The notes under the pieces were generated by a model. It saw nothing but the letters and a program-made list of their open reading frames with translations, was not told the origin of the DNA and made no database searches. Made by a program: the position numbers and the translations under genes. A DNA stretch of 64,000 bases from contig JALQPE010000231.1 of assembly GCA_030407315.1 (NCBI GenBank), positions 1 through 64,000 of the forward strand, in the 5' to 3' direction. Numbering within the stretch: position 1 is the first letter of the stretch; each line of letters opens with the position of its first letter. The stretch comes from Asparagopsis taxiformis. Its lineage: Eukaryota; Rhodophyta; Florideophyceae; Bonnemaisoniales; Bonnemaisoniaceae. Below are positions 42,289-53,035 of this stretch, in pieces.

Positions 42289-43615
42289 CTAGAATCCGTA
42301 CTTCTTGGCTGCAAGCATTGCGGCAGCCTGGTCTACATCACCTCTTGTAGCCGTCAATGCTTCTCTAGCATCATGATCACTGAAACCCATTTCAACCAGT
42401 CGGGACAAAGCACTCGCGCCCTGGCTTTCACCAGCTGTATTTCGAGCAATTCGCCGCCCGCTCCCGCCACGTAACGATGTTGCGCGGGATGCCGAGGGGC
42501 TCCATTCACTCTGTCGGTTGTCTGAAGCCCCGGATCTCATTGATCGGGGAATATCCTTTTCAGCCAGGAATTTGACTGAGCTGCGACCGATACGAAGACA
42601 ATTGTTTTGTAGATCGATGTTTGCCTGATGCTTTCGCAGCATATCCAGTCCAAGTAGCATATCGTAGCCACTTCCCACTGCATCCATCACAGTGAGAGAA
42701 ACCTCGAATACCTCGGTGCCCAAGGTCAAAAGTGCCAGATGGATACGGCCGAAAATACGCGCTGTGCCGACACCGTGTGCAACGCCTGCAAAACGCGTAT
42801 CGAGCAGTCTTAAAATGTTGCAGCGCTCAGCGCATTGCTTGGAAATAATGGTAGCTTGTGCACCGCTGTCATAGAGTAGACATGGAAAAGACAATGCGTT
42901 AAAATATGGTGAGTAGTCTGGCTTGGCAGTGTAAAACGGTGAACAGAACTGAGAACAAGTTATCGTACCTATCAACAAAGGCCTTGGCATTGACCGAGTT
43001 GATTTTGCAGTCTACAAAGAGCATGACAACACTGCCAAATGCTTCGGGATTATGCTCAATAGCCGCTTCCATGTTCTCCATGACATTCTCTTGGCGAATA
43101 CGCTCTTCAATAGCTTTCTGTGCTTCGGCGGACATGGGATCTACGAAACGGTCACTACCAGGCACACCATTTGGAAGATTTGCTCTGGACGAAGTGCCCA
43201 TGAGATCTGGGAGGCCCATGCCGCGCTGCCAGCGTCGCATCTGTTCGATAACAGACTCAAGGACAGAGGGGTCGCCTGCTTGCACGCTGGTGTACAGATC
43301 AGGTTGTGTGCGTCGGAGACGTTCCATGACTGAAGGATTTGTACGAATGGAGTCAAGGACGTCAGAGGAGGATGGAGGTGAAGTCGACGGGGATTTGCGA
43401 ACAACAAGAATGAGGTCGCCGTCTGAAAGTCCAGAGCTTGCTACAGTGTTTGAGGGCGAGAGTGGAGTGCCGTTGAAACGCAGTTCTTGCGATGCTGCTG
43501 GAATCGAAAGCGACGATTCTATCTGGGATGGAAGGTTTCGAATGAGCGTTGATGGCGGAACACGGATTGTAGCGAGCCTGCCTGTTTCATCGGTAACAGT
43601 TAGTTTGACATACAT
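42289..43615 (-). CDS. DDI1: DDI1-type ubiquitin receptor/aspartic protease, one intron
   Basis: Two exons, 43615-42969 and 42865-42289, separated by a 103-nt GT-AG intron (GTACGA...GACAG) that splits the catalytic motif; splicing gives KAFVDSGAQATII, 407 residues. Order of domains: ubiquitin-like (1-about 75), a helical region with LRRTQPDLYTSVQAG and QAIEERIRQENV-like helices, a retroviral-type aspartic protease with DSGA and the second-strand MLLGLDMLRKHQANIDL, and a C-terminal UBA domain (ALSRLVEMGFSDHDAREAL). DDI1 shuttles ubiquitinated proteins to the proteasome and cleaves some of them. Start at 43615 begins the UBL; the frame extends upstream but without the domain. A full UBL-RVP-UBA set is the classical fungal/plant form. 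Confidence 0.93.
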
Positions 43616-43982
43616 TTTGAAAATGGGTTTGATTGATAGGAAAGCGATGGGCGGATGGACTAGATGACGACTATACAAGGAGTCTGAAGTAGAAAGATAA
43701 TCGAGCAGCGAATCGTGTTGAGCATCTGGACATTGGTGGGTACACGTAGGACGGTGGACAGATGGCGATCCAACAAGGTATACACTTGGGCGCTGGAAGG
43801 CAATCATAGGTGACGTACACTTGCACATAATACACCGCCAAACATGGGCGCCACAACCAATAATAAATTAACAAGTGGAATGGATTAACAATGCACTGCC
43901 CTGCTGTCATTATCTTTGATTGTACTTTCAAGCGACTTGCGTTGAAAGTCCAACATGGGCTACTACCTCCATATCTTGGACT

Positions 43983-45413
43983 ATGCGCCGCAATACGTCC
44001 CGTGACAGACGAACAACCGACGCTTCTCAGCCTTCGCGAATGACTACATATACTCCGCTCCCCTCTAGGAAAGCTGGTTATCAGCACGTATCCAACCCCA
44101 ACCGAGCCACCACTGCCGAGCATTCATCTTCCAAACCCTCTCGACAATTTTATTTCGCCGCGCTCATCTCAGCTCTCCTTCTGGCTGCTTTCCTATTTCT
44201 CTCGCCATTCTCCAGCATGAGTGCCCGTGACCGCTTCAATGCTGCCCTTTTCGGCGGTACCACCGCGCAGCAACAATCCGCCGAACAGATTTCCGCACTG
44301 CCTATCGAGTCGGTCAATCGTCTCAATTCGTTTTCGCTCTCTATGTTCTCCTCTATTGCGGGCGCTGAAAAAAACGTGTTTGTTTCACCACTTTCTGTTG
44401 CAACAGCGCTCGGCATGGCTACACGCGGTGCTACACAGGGTTCCACCACAGAGGCTGAACTAATTGCTCTGTTGGGTGAAGAAAACGCTCCCGTACCTGC
44501 CAGCGCAGATTCAAAGGTAAAGGTTCAAGTTGCAAATTCGGCGTGGATTACGTCAGCGGTCAAACCCACATTTGTACAGGATATTCAAAAAGCGTTCCGC
44601 GCCGAGGTGAGCAAGCTGCCGACAAGTGTGTCGCCAATCAACTCGTGGGTATCTAAGCGAACAAATGGAATGATTCGCAGTATCATTGATGAACTTCCCA
44701 ACAACGTTGTCGCACTTCTCGTTAATGCCGTGTACTTCAAAGCATCATGGACTACTGCGTTCGACGCGAAAAAAACTGTTGATAGTCCATTCTATGCACC
44801 GGCTGGACGTGACCATTCAAAAGCTTCCGGAACGGTGCGAATGATGAAGATCCGCAATGAAAAATTCGACTATGCAACCGTTAAACTGGCTGAAGGGCAA
44901 GAGGTTCAGGTTGTCGATCTTCCGTATGGAAATGATGGTACTTATGTAGCGACAGTTGTTGTGCCCGAGGGTTCGGTAACCATGGACGATGTGGTGTCAA
45001 AGTTGAATGCGAATTTATGGCATGAGTGGATGGACTCACTGTCGAACACCAAGTTGTCGCTGGTTTCCATGCCGCGGTTCAAATTGGAGTATAGCGCGAG
45101 TAGTCTGAAGAGTACGTTACAATCGATGGGGGTGAAGGGCGCTTTCAAGGGTGATCCTGAGAATGGAGCGTTTCTGCGCATGACGGACGTTAAGGACACA
45201 TACATCGACGACATTGTGCACAAGGCTGTTGTCGAAGTGACGGAAGAGGGAACGGAGGCGTCTGCAGCGACGGCGGTGATGTTGATGTCGCGTTCATTGC
45301 CGCGGAGAACGCCGATGGTTGTGATGGATCGTCCGTTCCTGTTCTCCATCCGTAACCGAATTTCTGGAGCCGTCTTGTTCATCGGTCGTGTTGATAATCC
45401 TGTTTCACCGTGA
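43983..45413 (+). CDS. serpin with N-terminal signal anchor
   Basis: 476 residues from the ATG at 43983. A basic cytosolic-type head of about 55 residues is followed by a hydrophobic segment (FYFAALISALLLAAFLFLS, about 57-75), so it is probably a type II membrane or secreted protein. The serpin body follows: VFVSPLSVATALGMATRGA, NAVYFKASWTTAFD, then the hinge VTEEGTEASAATAV with small residues, as in inhibitory serpins, and the end RPFLFSIRNRISGAVLFIGR. Counting from the hinge Gly as P15 puts Arg at P1 and Ser at P1' (LMSR/SLP), which predicts trypsin-like targets. Divergent from DDI1 by about 370 bp. Confidence 0.92.
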   Translation: MRRNTSRDRRTTDASQPSRMTTYTPLPSRKAGYQHVSNPNRATTAEHSSSKPSRQFYFAALISALLLAAFLFLSPFSSMSARDRFNAALFGGTTAQQQSAEQISALPIESVNRLNSFSLSMFSSIAGAEKNVFVSPLSVATALGMATRGATQGSTTEAELIALLGEENAPVPASADSKVKVQVANSAWITSAVKPTFVQDIQKAFRAEVSKLPTSVSPINSWVSKRTNGMIRSIIDELPNNVVALLVNAVYFKASWTTAFDAKKTVDSPFYAPAGRDHSKASGTVRMMKIRNEKFDYATVKLAEGQEVQVVDLPYGNDGTYVATVVVPEGSVTMDDVVSKLNANLWHEWMDSLSNTKLSLVSMPRFKLEYSASSLKSTLQSMGVKGAFKGDPENGAFLRMTDVKDTYIDDIVHKAVVEVTEEGTEASAATAVMLMSRSLPRRTPMVVMDRPFLFSIRNRISGAVLFIGRVDNPVSP

Positions 45414-45582
45414 AGTTGCTGTAATCTTGTTATGTATGTCGTTTGGTATACAGTATGACGTAAAACCATGTGCCAAAAATGAAAATCTTGCCCTTTTACT
45501 GGCCTCAACTTGAGTGCGCTTGCGACGCGAACGAACCGTCAGTCACTTCGTCCCAACTTGCCGACCTTGCCTCTCCCGCACA

Positions 45583-47204
45583 ATGCCTTCCCCTCCACGA
45601 GCTCCTCGCCGTTCACTGCTCGGTCGTCGCCCTCGCGAAACACTGATAACCGACCTGCCAGATGAACTGTTGCAGAAAATCATTCAGCACGTTTTGCAAA
45701 TGCGCAAGCATGGCGAGGTATCGCGACGCGTGCGCCCACGCTTTCGCACCCATGGCAAGTCCATTGCTCAAGTCAGTCGACGATTCAACATGATTTTGCG
45801 CCGCGCCATTACAGCAGTTGAGTTTGCACCCGAAGCCTCGCGTGCCTTTATCGAGGCCATGATCATTTTCGGCAAGGATTCACTGCTTGCTCTCCATTTG
45901 CCCGCCGAGCTTTCTCAGTCGCTCAACCGCACGTCCCCCAGAGATCCTAGCTGGGCTTCCCATCTATGCCTGCTCTTGGCCGCAACCCGTCCGCCCCTCC
46001 GCTCCCTTTCACTTGCCAGTTTAGCGGGCGCGCCCTTTGAACACGTCGTGGCTATGTTGCGCGCCCTCCCATTTCTCAAATCAATAGAGCTCCCGCACCC
46101 CCGCCCCGTTGACATTGCTGCAATAGCCCGTGCATGTCCCGGCCTCGAGCGTCTCTCCATTGGCTCCGGCACTCATGAAAAGGACGTTGATGAAATGCGC
46201 CGCCAGTTTGTCAACCTCATCTGCAGCCCGGTTGGCGCCTCCTTGCGCAACCTCAATATGCCGTGGAGCTGTGCTACTCAGGATGCGTTTAAGCAAATTG
46301 GCAAGAACTGCGTACACTTGGAAAAGTTTGGAGCAGAGTTTGGTGCTTTGCATTGGATAAAGCACAGAGCTTTCAAAGCCAAAGTTCCGTTGGAAGTTGA
46401 TCTCTGCGCTTATGCAAAGGAGCAGCGTGTCCTTTTCCATGCTATGCTCCGTGCAGTCGCAAAGAGTGGCCGGCTGCAATCATTTGCGGTTAGAACTCTG
46501 GACGGCATCCCAACTAGTGATTTAGAACTCATCTTCATGTCCTTGAAACGTTTGGAAGACTTGGACCTTTTCATTGGCTCCAGCAACAGGCCATTGGAAA
46601 TTAGTTCAAAGATATTCGATAAGATGACAACTGCGTTTGCTCCGACACTCAGGAAAGTCAGCATAGGTGGAGTCGGCTTCAACACGGACCAAGTATCTGT
46701 ATTGTCCAGGAAATGTTCCAATCTGCACTCTTTGAGCATCTGGATGGTGGGCGATCAACGACCGTCGATGGATGTGTTCGAATCTCTGGGAAGAAAATCA
46801 AACACATGAGCATTCTTTGCGAGTGGACAGAACCAATGTGTGAAGCAGTTGGGAAGCATAACACTAACCTGGAGTCCATCTTTCTGGTCACAAAGAAACT
46901 ACCAATAAGCTCAATAGCATCATTAGTTGCCGGAGTAGGCGTTACTCTGAAAGAGTTCCGTTTGTTTATTCATCGATCTCGTGATCTGCCTGTGAACAGC
47001 ACTGCTGTGATGACAGAAACCAGTGGGATCGTGATGAATGCGGCACGACTTGTGGCCAAAGATTGTGCTGCCAACTTGGAAGTACTAAACATTAGCGCAA
47101 CGGCGGGCAATGGGTTGATGGTGGATTGCGCGACAATTGCCACAGAACTAAGGAGGACAGCTCCGCATTTGTGGCAAATATGTGATGACAATGTTGTTGA
47201 TTGA
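45583..47204 (+). CDS. F-box / leucine-rich repeat protein, interrupted by a -1 frame change
   Basis: About 540 residues if the frame is joined. LITDLPDELLQKIIQHVL at about 22-40 is an F-box, which binds SKP1 in SCF ubiquitin ligases. It is followed by degenerate leucine-rich repeats (LRSLSLASL, FLKSIELPHP, GLERLSIGSG, LRNLNMPWSC, LEDLDLFIGS, LRKVSIGGVG). The first frame stops at 46807-46809. The protein continues in the frame one base behind (KHMSILCEWTEPMCEAVGKH...LEVLNISATAG) to 47204. The switch is simplest at the A run 46794-46797: one missing A would restore it. It may be an assembly error, an allele-specific lesion or a recent pseudogene. The start at 45583 is an ATG in context CACAATGCC. 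Confidence 0.75.
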
Positions 47205-47305
47205 TGCTCTCACTAACTTACTAATGAAACAATGTAGCAAATCTCAGATGGTTAAACACGGACAGCATCTTTGAGATTTCTCTAGCTTTCAACAATGCGC
47301 ACAGA

Positions 47306-48391
47306 CTACGACATGAGTTGTTTATACAGGCCAGCCCGGCGAAGTGATGTGTTCGCATTGGACAAATCCTTTGCTTTGGTGCGCTCCACATCAGCTGTAG
47401 GGGCTGATGCACTAGGGAGAGATGAGTGTCGTCTCTTTTTCACCGATACACGCTTCACGCGACGAGGCTCTTTCTTTGATGACGCCGGTAGTTGGAATTG
47501 GATCTTTCGAAACAGGCCTGGGCGACGGTGGCGGTCAATCATGACCTTTCGCCGATCATCTGATATTTGACCGGAGGCAAACATTGTCTGGGTGGGAAAC
47601 ATTGATTCAAGAACTGACAATGCACTGCTCTTTTCAGCTTGTATATTGATAAGTGCTGGATCTTTGCCTATCGCCTCGGCAGTCTCCAATTGTAATCGAG
47701 TATCGTCAGAGGTGCGAGGTCTTTTGGATGGCATTCGCTTCTGCTGTACACTGAAATGATCTGTCATTGGCTTCAACTCGTCTGTTCTTGGCGGTTCGGC
47801 AGTTAGACCGAAAAGTTGCATTGTAGAATTGAGGGCATTCGACGCCGACGTGGGCTTGGCTTTAGCCGTCTTCATAGTCGGAACTTTGGGTGGAATATGA
47901 GTAACAGAGCGTTCATCATCGCGATCCAGGTCGGTGTCTCTGGAGGAGGTAGGATCAGCTGCATAATCCTGTGATGGATGATGATCAGGGAAAGAAAATT
48001 TTGTGTGCACACCTTTCGCGAGATTCGAGAACGGCTGCGGTTGGTCATCTTTAGTAATCTGCTCAGTGGGCTCATCACTAGTTACCAGTTGATTCTGTCG
48101 CCACTCTTTCTCAAGTCGACATAGGTAATGCTCATGAGCCTTTTGTACCTGTAGAACTGAGCCGCACCATTTGGTGTTATCAAGAGCACGGACGCATTGC
48201 TCAAGATTGGCGTCAGGAATGAGGTCGAGTGAGACGTGCGCAAACGAACGTGTGGGATGACGCTCAAAGCTGCTCAGTTCGCCGAATCGGGACAGAGCTT
48301 TTCTTATTGCGTCGTCTGTTATGGCAGGTACGAGACCACCGATAAAGAGACGCGGTTTGTCAAGAGGTGGTGCAGACGGCAGGTCATTCAT
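47306..48391 (-). CDS. NOL8-like RRM protein
   Basis: 361 residues from the ATG at 48391. One RRM at the N-terminus: RLFIGGLVPAITDDAIRKAL (RNP2 region), FGELSSFERHP, SFAHVSLDLI, then CVRALDNTKWCGSVLQVQKA and HEHYLCRLEKEW. The last two pieces are the special feature of nucleolar protein 8 RRMs. The C-terminal two thirds are charged and disordered. They end with PGLFRKIQFQLPASSKKE and basic clusters (KRVSVKKRR), as expected for a nucleolar ribosome-biogenesis factor. Divergent from the TauE/SafE gene with 180 bp between. Confidence 0.75.
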   Translation of the reverse strand: MNDLPSAPPLDKPRLFIGGLVPAITDDAIRKALSRFGELSSFERHPTRSFAHVSLDLIPDANLEQCVRALDNTKWCGSVLQVQKAHEHYLCRLEKEWRQNQLVTSDEPTEQITKDDQPQPFSNLAKGVHTKFSFPDHHPSQDYAADPTSSRDTDLDRDDERSVTHIPPKVPTMKTAKAKPTSASNALNSTMQLFGLTAEPPRTDELKPMTDHFSVQQKRMPSKRPRTSDDTRLQLETAEAIGKDPALINIQAEKSSALSVLESMFPTQTMFASGQISDDRRKVMIDRHRRPGLFRKIQFQLPASSKKEPRRVKRVSVKKRRHSSLPSASAPTADVERTKAKDLSNANTSLRRAGLYKQLMS

Positions 48392-48572
48392 GACGATTAG
48401 CAAGTTGCGATGAACCAACTACAGCCGCGGTAGTTGGGCAACCGAAAACGTGTAAGTTTGATTTTGGTTTTATAGGTTTGTATAAATTTATTCATACCAA
48501 TGTTTTGAGTGTATTTACGTAGCGGAGGTCGTTGCACCTCAAAGTTGCTTCTTCTCTTCTCGCCACACAACA

Positions 48573-49535
48573 ATGGCGTCAAACTATACATCATGCTTTG
48601 TATCAACATTAGTGACAACAACTCGTTTGCGCAAAAACCAATGGATGCAAAGCGATGGACAATTTTGCACCATGCGGCGTCACGAGGTACGAAAAGTACG
48701 ACAACAGCGTATCATCCGGAGCCAAAGTGACCAAGAGACCAAATCATCTCCCAATGCAAATCGCTTGTTGTCGAACGATGTTTCGCAGCCGGAAAAACAA
48801 TTGATCGCATTTGTCATCGGGTTTTTCGGTTCAACCATTGGCTCGCTAATCGGCGCGGGCGGTGGTGTTGTTCTAACGCCGCTTCTCACCATGTTGGGTG
48901 TGACACAACATCAGGCGCATGGAACGAGTCTATGTGTTATAACTGTGACAGCACTTATCTCCGCGCTCAAATATAGTTCTGGAGGACAGATTGATTTGTT
49001 CGCAGCGGCTGTACTTGCGTCGGGAGCGATTTTGACGTCATCTATTGGCGCACGTGCTTCGTCTCAACTGAATGCACGTGCATTGAAGAGATACTTTGGC
49101 ATGTTCTTGATATTGGTATCCTTTTTAATTCCGACGCTGCCGTTCATTGTTGGACATGGTGGACTGTTTGTGGTGACCAAGTTGCAACAGCGGCTGCTGT
49201 TGGTTGCGGTCGGTATGGTGACAGGATTTTTGGGCGGATTACTTGGCATTGGTGGCGGAACGATAAACGTTCCAGTTTTGGTTTTGTTATGCGGATTTGG
49301 GCAGAAATTGGCGCAGGGAACTGCACTGCTGGCCATGTTGATACCTTCCATGCAGGCGTCGGTGACCCACGTACAGTTGAAGCATGTTGTCGTAAGGTTA
49401 GTGCCAGCACTGATCGTCGGGGCAGTTGTTGGCGCATTTACGGGGTCGACTACAGCGCTATATTTACCGGAAGGGACGTTGAGAGTGATCTGCTGCTTGA
49501 TTTTCGGCAGCATCGGTATCAAATACGTACGATGA
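48573..49535 (+). CDS. TauE/SafE family anion permease
   Basis: 320 residues. A Ser/Arg/Gln-rich head of about 75 residues precedes a membrane domain with two glycine-rich inverted copies, GSLIGAGGGVVLTPLLTML and GGLLGIGGGTINVPVLVLL. These are the signature of the TauE/SafE (DUF81) family, which exports or moves sulfite and organosulfonates. Six to eight hydrophobic helices can be drawn. The head could be a chloroplast or mitochondrial presequence. Several in-frame ATGs (48573 and later) leave the exact start open; the first one is used. Substrate is not predictable. Confidence 0.88.
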   Translation: MASNYTSCFVSTLVTTTRLRKNQWMQSDGQFCTMRRHEVRKVRQQRIIRSQSDQETKSSPNANRLLSNDVSQPEKQLIAFVIGFFGSTIGSLIGAGGGVVLTPLLTMLGVTQHQAHGTSLCVITVTALISALKYSSGGQIDLFAAAVLASGAILTSSIGARASSQLNARALKRYFGMFLILVSFLIPTLPFIVGHGGLFVVTKLQQRLLLVAVGMVTGFLGGLLGIGGGTINVPVLVLLCGFGQKLAQGTALLAMLIPSMQASVTHVQLKHVVVRLVPALIVGAVVGAFTGSTTALYLPEGTLRVICCLIFGSIGIKYVR

Positions 49536-49552
49536 ACTAGATTAAGGTGAAG

Positions 49553-50339
49553 TTAGCTTCTATTATGGAGCTCTTCCTCTGCGCCCTGCTCTGCCATATA
49601 CCTAGCTCTGCGTAGGGCTTCGATTTTAGCTTGGATCTTTGCATTCCAATCGGCGACTCGTGGATGGGTCATCACGGCATCGAAACAGGTCATAAGTCTA
49701 TCGTATTGGTGCATGGATTGCAAATCGATGTTATCAAAAGCTCCTGCGCCAATGTTGAGAAAACAAACGTAGATGGCGAGATCTGCAATTGTAATCGAGT
49801 CGCCGACAGCCCATGGATGGGACTCTGTATTATTGTCGAGTCTGGTTTGCAGTCCGCCTATGAAATTTGGAATGGCAGCACGTAGATAATCGCGCATGCG
49901 CTCTTGATTGAGTTGTTCGTCCGGTTGATGATCATCTGTGATTTTCTCCAGACCGGATACAAAATCAATTACAGTGTACACGATTTCATCAACTCGAGCA
50001 GCTTGCAGTGGATCGTCTGGATAGAGGCCGGCGAGCATGCCGCAGTAGCGCAGCAATGCATCGGACTGTGCGTAGACATGGCCGTCGACAGTGAGAATTG
50101 GGAGGGAGCCGTAGGGCAGTGTGGACTTGAGTGCAGCGAATTGCTCCGGGGAAAGACGTTCGTCTTCAAAGGGAATTTGACCTATGGTGAGGGCGAGTCG
50201 CAATGGTTCTGCGCGGCCCTTTTGGTGTTGGAGGAGGAAGAAGAGACGGGGTGAGGGATTGTTCGGATGGGCAAGGATAAGGAGTGGGATGAGAAACGCT
50301 TACCGGAAAGTCAAAGTAAGTAATCTTGAGTTGAGGCAT
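49553..50339 (-). CDS. glutathione S-transferase, sigma-like (GST copy 1), one intron
   Basis: Exons 50339-50304 (12 codons, MPQLKITYFDFP) and 50218-49553, with an 85-nt GT-AG intron; 233 residues. After splicing the start reads YFDFPGRAEPLRLAL, the glutathione-site Tyr motif of sigma/alpha/mu/pi-type enzymes. LPYGSLPILTVDG and YAQSDALLRYCGMLAGLYP complete the thioredoxin-like half; DSITIADLAIYV lies in the helical half. A polar C-terminal tail (RRARYMAEQGAEEELHNRS) is longer than in the other copies. First of four paralogues between 49.5 and 57.9 kb. Confidence 0.92.
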
Positions 50340-50609
50340 GGCCGTGTCGGGGGAATGGTGGACGGGAGTGTGGCGAGTGTGCGCGTGTTTGCGATGAGAT
50401 CAAGAATGGCGCTGTGGAGTTATCAGTGGGAAAATTCTAAAAATAAAGTTTATGTGCAGCCGACACGCGTCAACGGAAATGATTGGCTGCGGCACACAAC
50501 TCACGACAGAATCGATTGCTTACGAGGAACAAGGCGGTCGATCGTCTCGCGAGGCGTTGCTTCCGCGCCGACTAGTCACGTTTTTAAATGACAATGGATT
50601 ACGTCTACA

Positions 50610-51239
50610 TTAGTCGGCTTTTTTCACCGGATGCTGCTGATACCACTGCACGACTTTGGGATGCTCGGACACCAACTTGTGAATTGCCGAGATGCGTTGG
50701 TACTGATCCATGACGTCTGACGCAACGTGATCAAACAGCGCCGCTTTAAACGTGGTGACAACAGTGAAAATAGATACGTCAGCTAGCGACAATGCGTCGC
50801 CAACCGCATATGGACCAGCACCAAACTGTTGCAGCCTCTTCTCTAGTCCGCCGGCATATCGTGGAACATCGACTTGGACATACTTTTGTCGCTCAAGCTT
50901 GAGCTGCTCCTTGTCGTCGCCGCGATATTTGAACACGGCTTGCAACAGATCGGCCAGTGTGGCCGTCACCTCATCGACTTGCATTCTGGGCAACGGCTCG
51001 GGCGGATAGAGGCCAGCCAGCGTTGCGCAGTACCTATCAATCGCACTAGACTGGGCAATGAGTTGTCCGTCGACAGTCATCGTGGGCAGCGAACCGTATG
51101 GAGTGGTCGGCTTGACTTGTTTCCATTGCGGGAAAGAGACGCGGTCGTCGGTGAACGGGATGTCACCGATAGTGAGCATGAGACGTGCGGTCTCGGCACG
51201 ACCGCGAAGGTCAAAGTAGGTGAGTTTGATTTGCGGCAT
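50610..51239 (-). CDS. glutathione S-transferase, sigma-like (GST copy 2), intronless
   Basis: 209 residues from the ATG at 51239. It has the uninterrupted start KLTYFDLRGRAETARLMLTI, then TPYGSLPTMTVDG, AQSSAIDRYCATLAGLYP and DALSLADVSIF. It is the only one of the four copies without the intron after codon 12, so it either lost the intron or arose through an RNA copy. The usual Arg-Gly (YFDxRGRAE) is present, whereas the intron-bearing copies have Pro at the junction. In-frame codons upstream of 51239 are not conserved and are excluded. Confidence 0.93.
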   Translation of the reverse strand: MPQIKLTYFDLRGRAETARLMLTIGDIPFTDDRVSFPQWKQVKPTTPYGSLPTMTVDGQLIAQSSAIDRYCATLAGLYPPEPLPRMQVDEVTATLADLLQAVFKYRGDDKEQLKLERQKYVQVDVPRYAGGLEKRLQQFGAGPYAVGDALSLADVSIFTVVTTFKAALFDHVASDVMDQYQRISAIHKLVSEHPKVVQWYQQHPVKKAD

Positions 51240-51798
51240 TGTCGTGTGTGCGTGCGAGCAAATGTACGTATGTACGTGACGATATAAGTAATGATGCAGC
51301 ATCCGAGTTGGAGTTGCACGTGCTAGTGCTGTCCACAACCAGATTTGCAATTGGCTGTTGCCGAAATTTGGCGAAAAGTTTTGAAAAGTTTTTCAATAGT
51401 ATTGCAAGCAGCGTAGTGAGTTGTCGTTTGGCGGCGCGCGCACACGCACACGCACGCACGCACTCTGCCGCTCGACTTGACGTTGCGCTGTCTGTTGAAA
51501 AGTTTGCGACTTGCCACCTCGCGTCGCATCGCACGCAACACGTCCGCCAGCGTGCACACCTGTGGACTTGCCACTTGACATCTTCTAAACTTTCTGCCCC
51601 AAACCAGCCTGCCTGTCTGACCGCCTCTTTGACCTCAGCTGCACTCGGTCGCTTGCCAAAATCTTCTTCGCGCTGGACACGCAACACAAGTGTAACCGCC
51701 CAGCGCCCCTCCCTACCCGCCATCTGTACCCGTTGCCGCTACCAACCATCCTGGAGAAGAAGCCCGTGACCGACCTGTCGGTCGCTACTAGCGCCGTC

Positions 51799-52485
51799 AT
51801 GGTCCAAGAAGAACCAAAACTCAATGACGAAGCCGTCCATCAAGTGCCCGCCCTTATCGACGACCACAAGGACGCCGTCCCCCCCGAGCTTGCCATCAAA
51901 GACGACGACGTCCTCGCCGCCCGTCAAGTCCAGCCCGATGAAATTCAATTGCTCGAAGTCGCCGAAGCTATGGCCGCCGCAAATGAAGTCTTCAATCGCG
52001 TCAAGAGCGAGAAAATTGCCGAACAAGCGCTCTGTTCTATTCGAAACGATCAAGCTCAATACGAGGGCCTAGCCAAAGAGATTGTCGGCAAGGCACTCAA
52101 GCAGAAAGAGCGCGAACGCGCAAACCGAGCATCCGCCGCTGCTTCCCGCGCTAAAGTGCTCAGATATCAAACTGAACTCGAATCAAGACTCAATCGTATG
52201 GAAGCAGAACGCAATGCTTATCGTAAAGAAGTGGCTGACTTTCGATTAGCTGCTGAACCAGAACAGAAGGCCTCCCCCGATGAGGCTCGCCAACTCTCCA
52301 AGCTCAAGCTCTGGATCAGAAAAATGGAAGCTGCAAACCCATCCTTTGTGCGCTCAATTATCGCCCAAGGTGAAATAGATAAATTGATCGGTGATGATCG
52401 TCCTCCCGTTATTCACCCCCATCCAACTGTTGAATTTGAAGAGGCAAAGGAAGCTGAAAATAGCGCCAAGAAACGTCGATTGTAA
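51799..52485 (+). CDS. bZIP transcription factor
   Basis: 228 residues from the first ATG of the frame (51799); the frame itself opens earlier at a TTG, so an upstream exon is possible. Residues about 108-150 hold the bZIP: ERANRASAAASRAKVLRYQ has the basic-region signature N-x7-R (NRASAAASR), followed by a leucine-zipper-like heptad (TELESRLNRMEAERNAY). The N-terminus is acidic, as in activation domains; the C-terminus is charged and ends in the basic KKRRL. A CRE-like or C/EBP-like site preference would be expected for this class, but cannot be told. Confidence 0.82.
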   Translation: MVQEEPKLNDEAVHQVPALIDDHKDAVPPELAIKDDDVLAARQVQPDEIQLLEVAEAMAAANEVFNRVKSEKIAEQALCSIRNDQAQYEGLAKEIVGKALKQKERERANRASAAASRAKVLRYQTELESRLNRMEAERNAYRKEVADFRLAAEPEQKASPDEARQLSKLKLWIRKMEAANPSFVRSIIAQGEIDKLIGDDRPPVIHPHPTVEFEEAKEAENSAKKRRL

Positions 52486-53035
52486 ACTGTGCCTGCCTTG
52501 TTCATTTCACCTATCTATCTGCCACTTATTCTTGTACATTCATGTCTGCGTCGCACCCTATTCACTAGCCTGTTCTACTGCGCTTGCTCACTGCATTCAT
52601 GTTTATAACGCTTCAAGTTACTGCTTCTATACTTTAGTCACGTTGCGCATGTCACCCTTTTAAACTCGTTGATGCATGTGCCAATAATTGAACACTCGTG
52701 TTGAATTCACATTGTTGGACCGACGACTGGTCGCCACAGCACGTGTCCCTCGTGCGCTCGCTGCTATGTAGGGCACCTGAAATGCCATGCCTGAGAGATA
52801 TTATTAGCGATACATAGTCCACACGTTCTAACCAACGACACGACTTGCAGGTGGACAGCATGCACAATGTCGTCGGCAACATGAAATGCTTTTCCTCTAC
52901 ACATCGTTCTACCAATACATATACGCGTGGACGACCGCAGATTCAACGCAGATGCGCCCAGTCGCGACGGTTGAGGTAACAAAGGCATGCGTGCCTCTGT
53001 TGGAAACTAAATTACAGTTATTTCAAACCCTACAT
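52486..53035. other. no gene seen
   Basis: Intergenic region between the convergent bZIP and GST copy 3 genes. No ORF with support. Confidence 0.4.
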
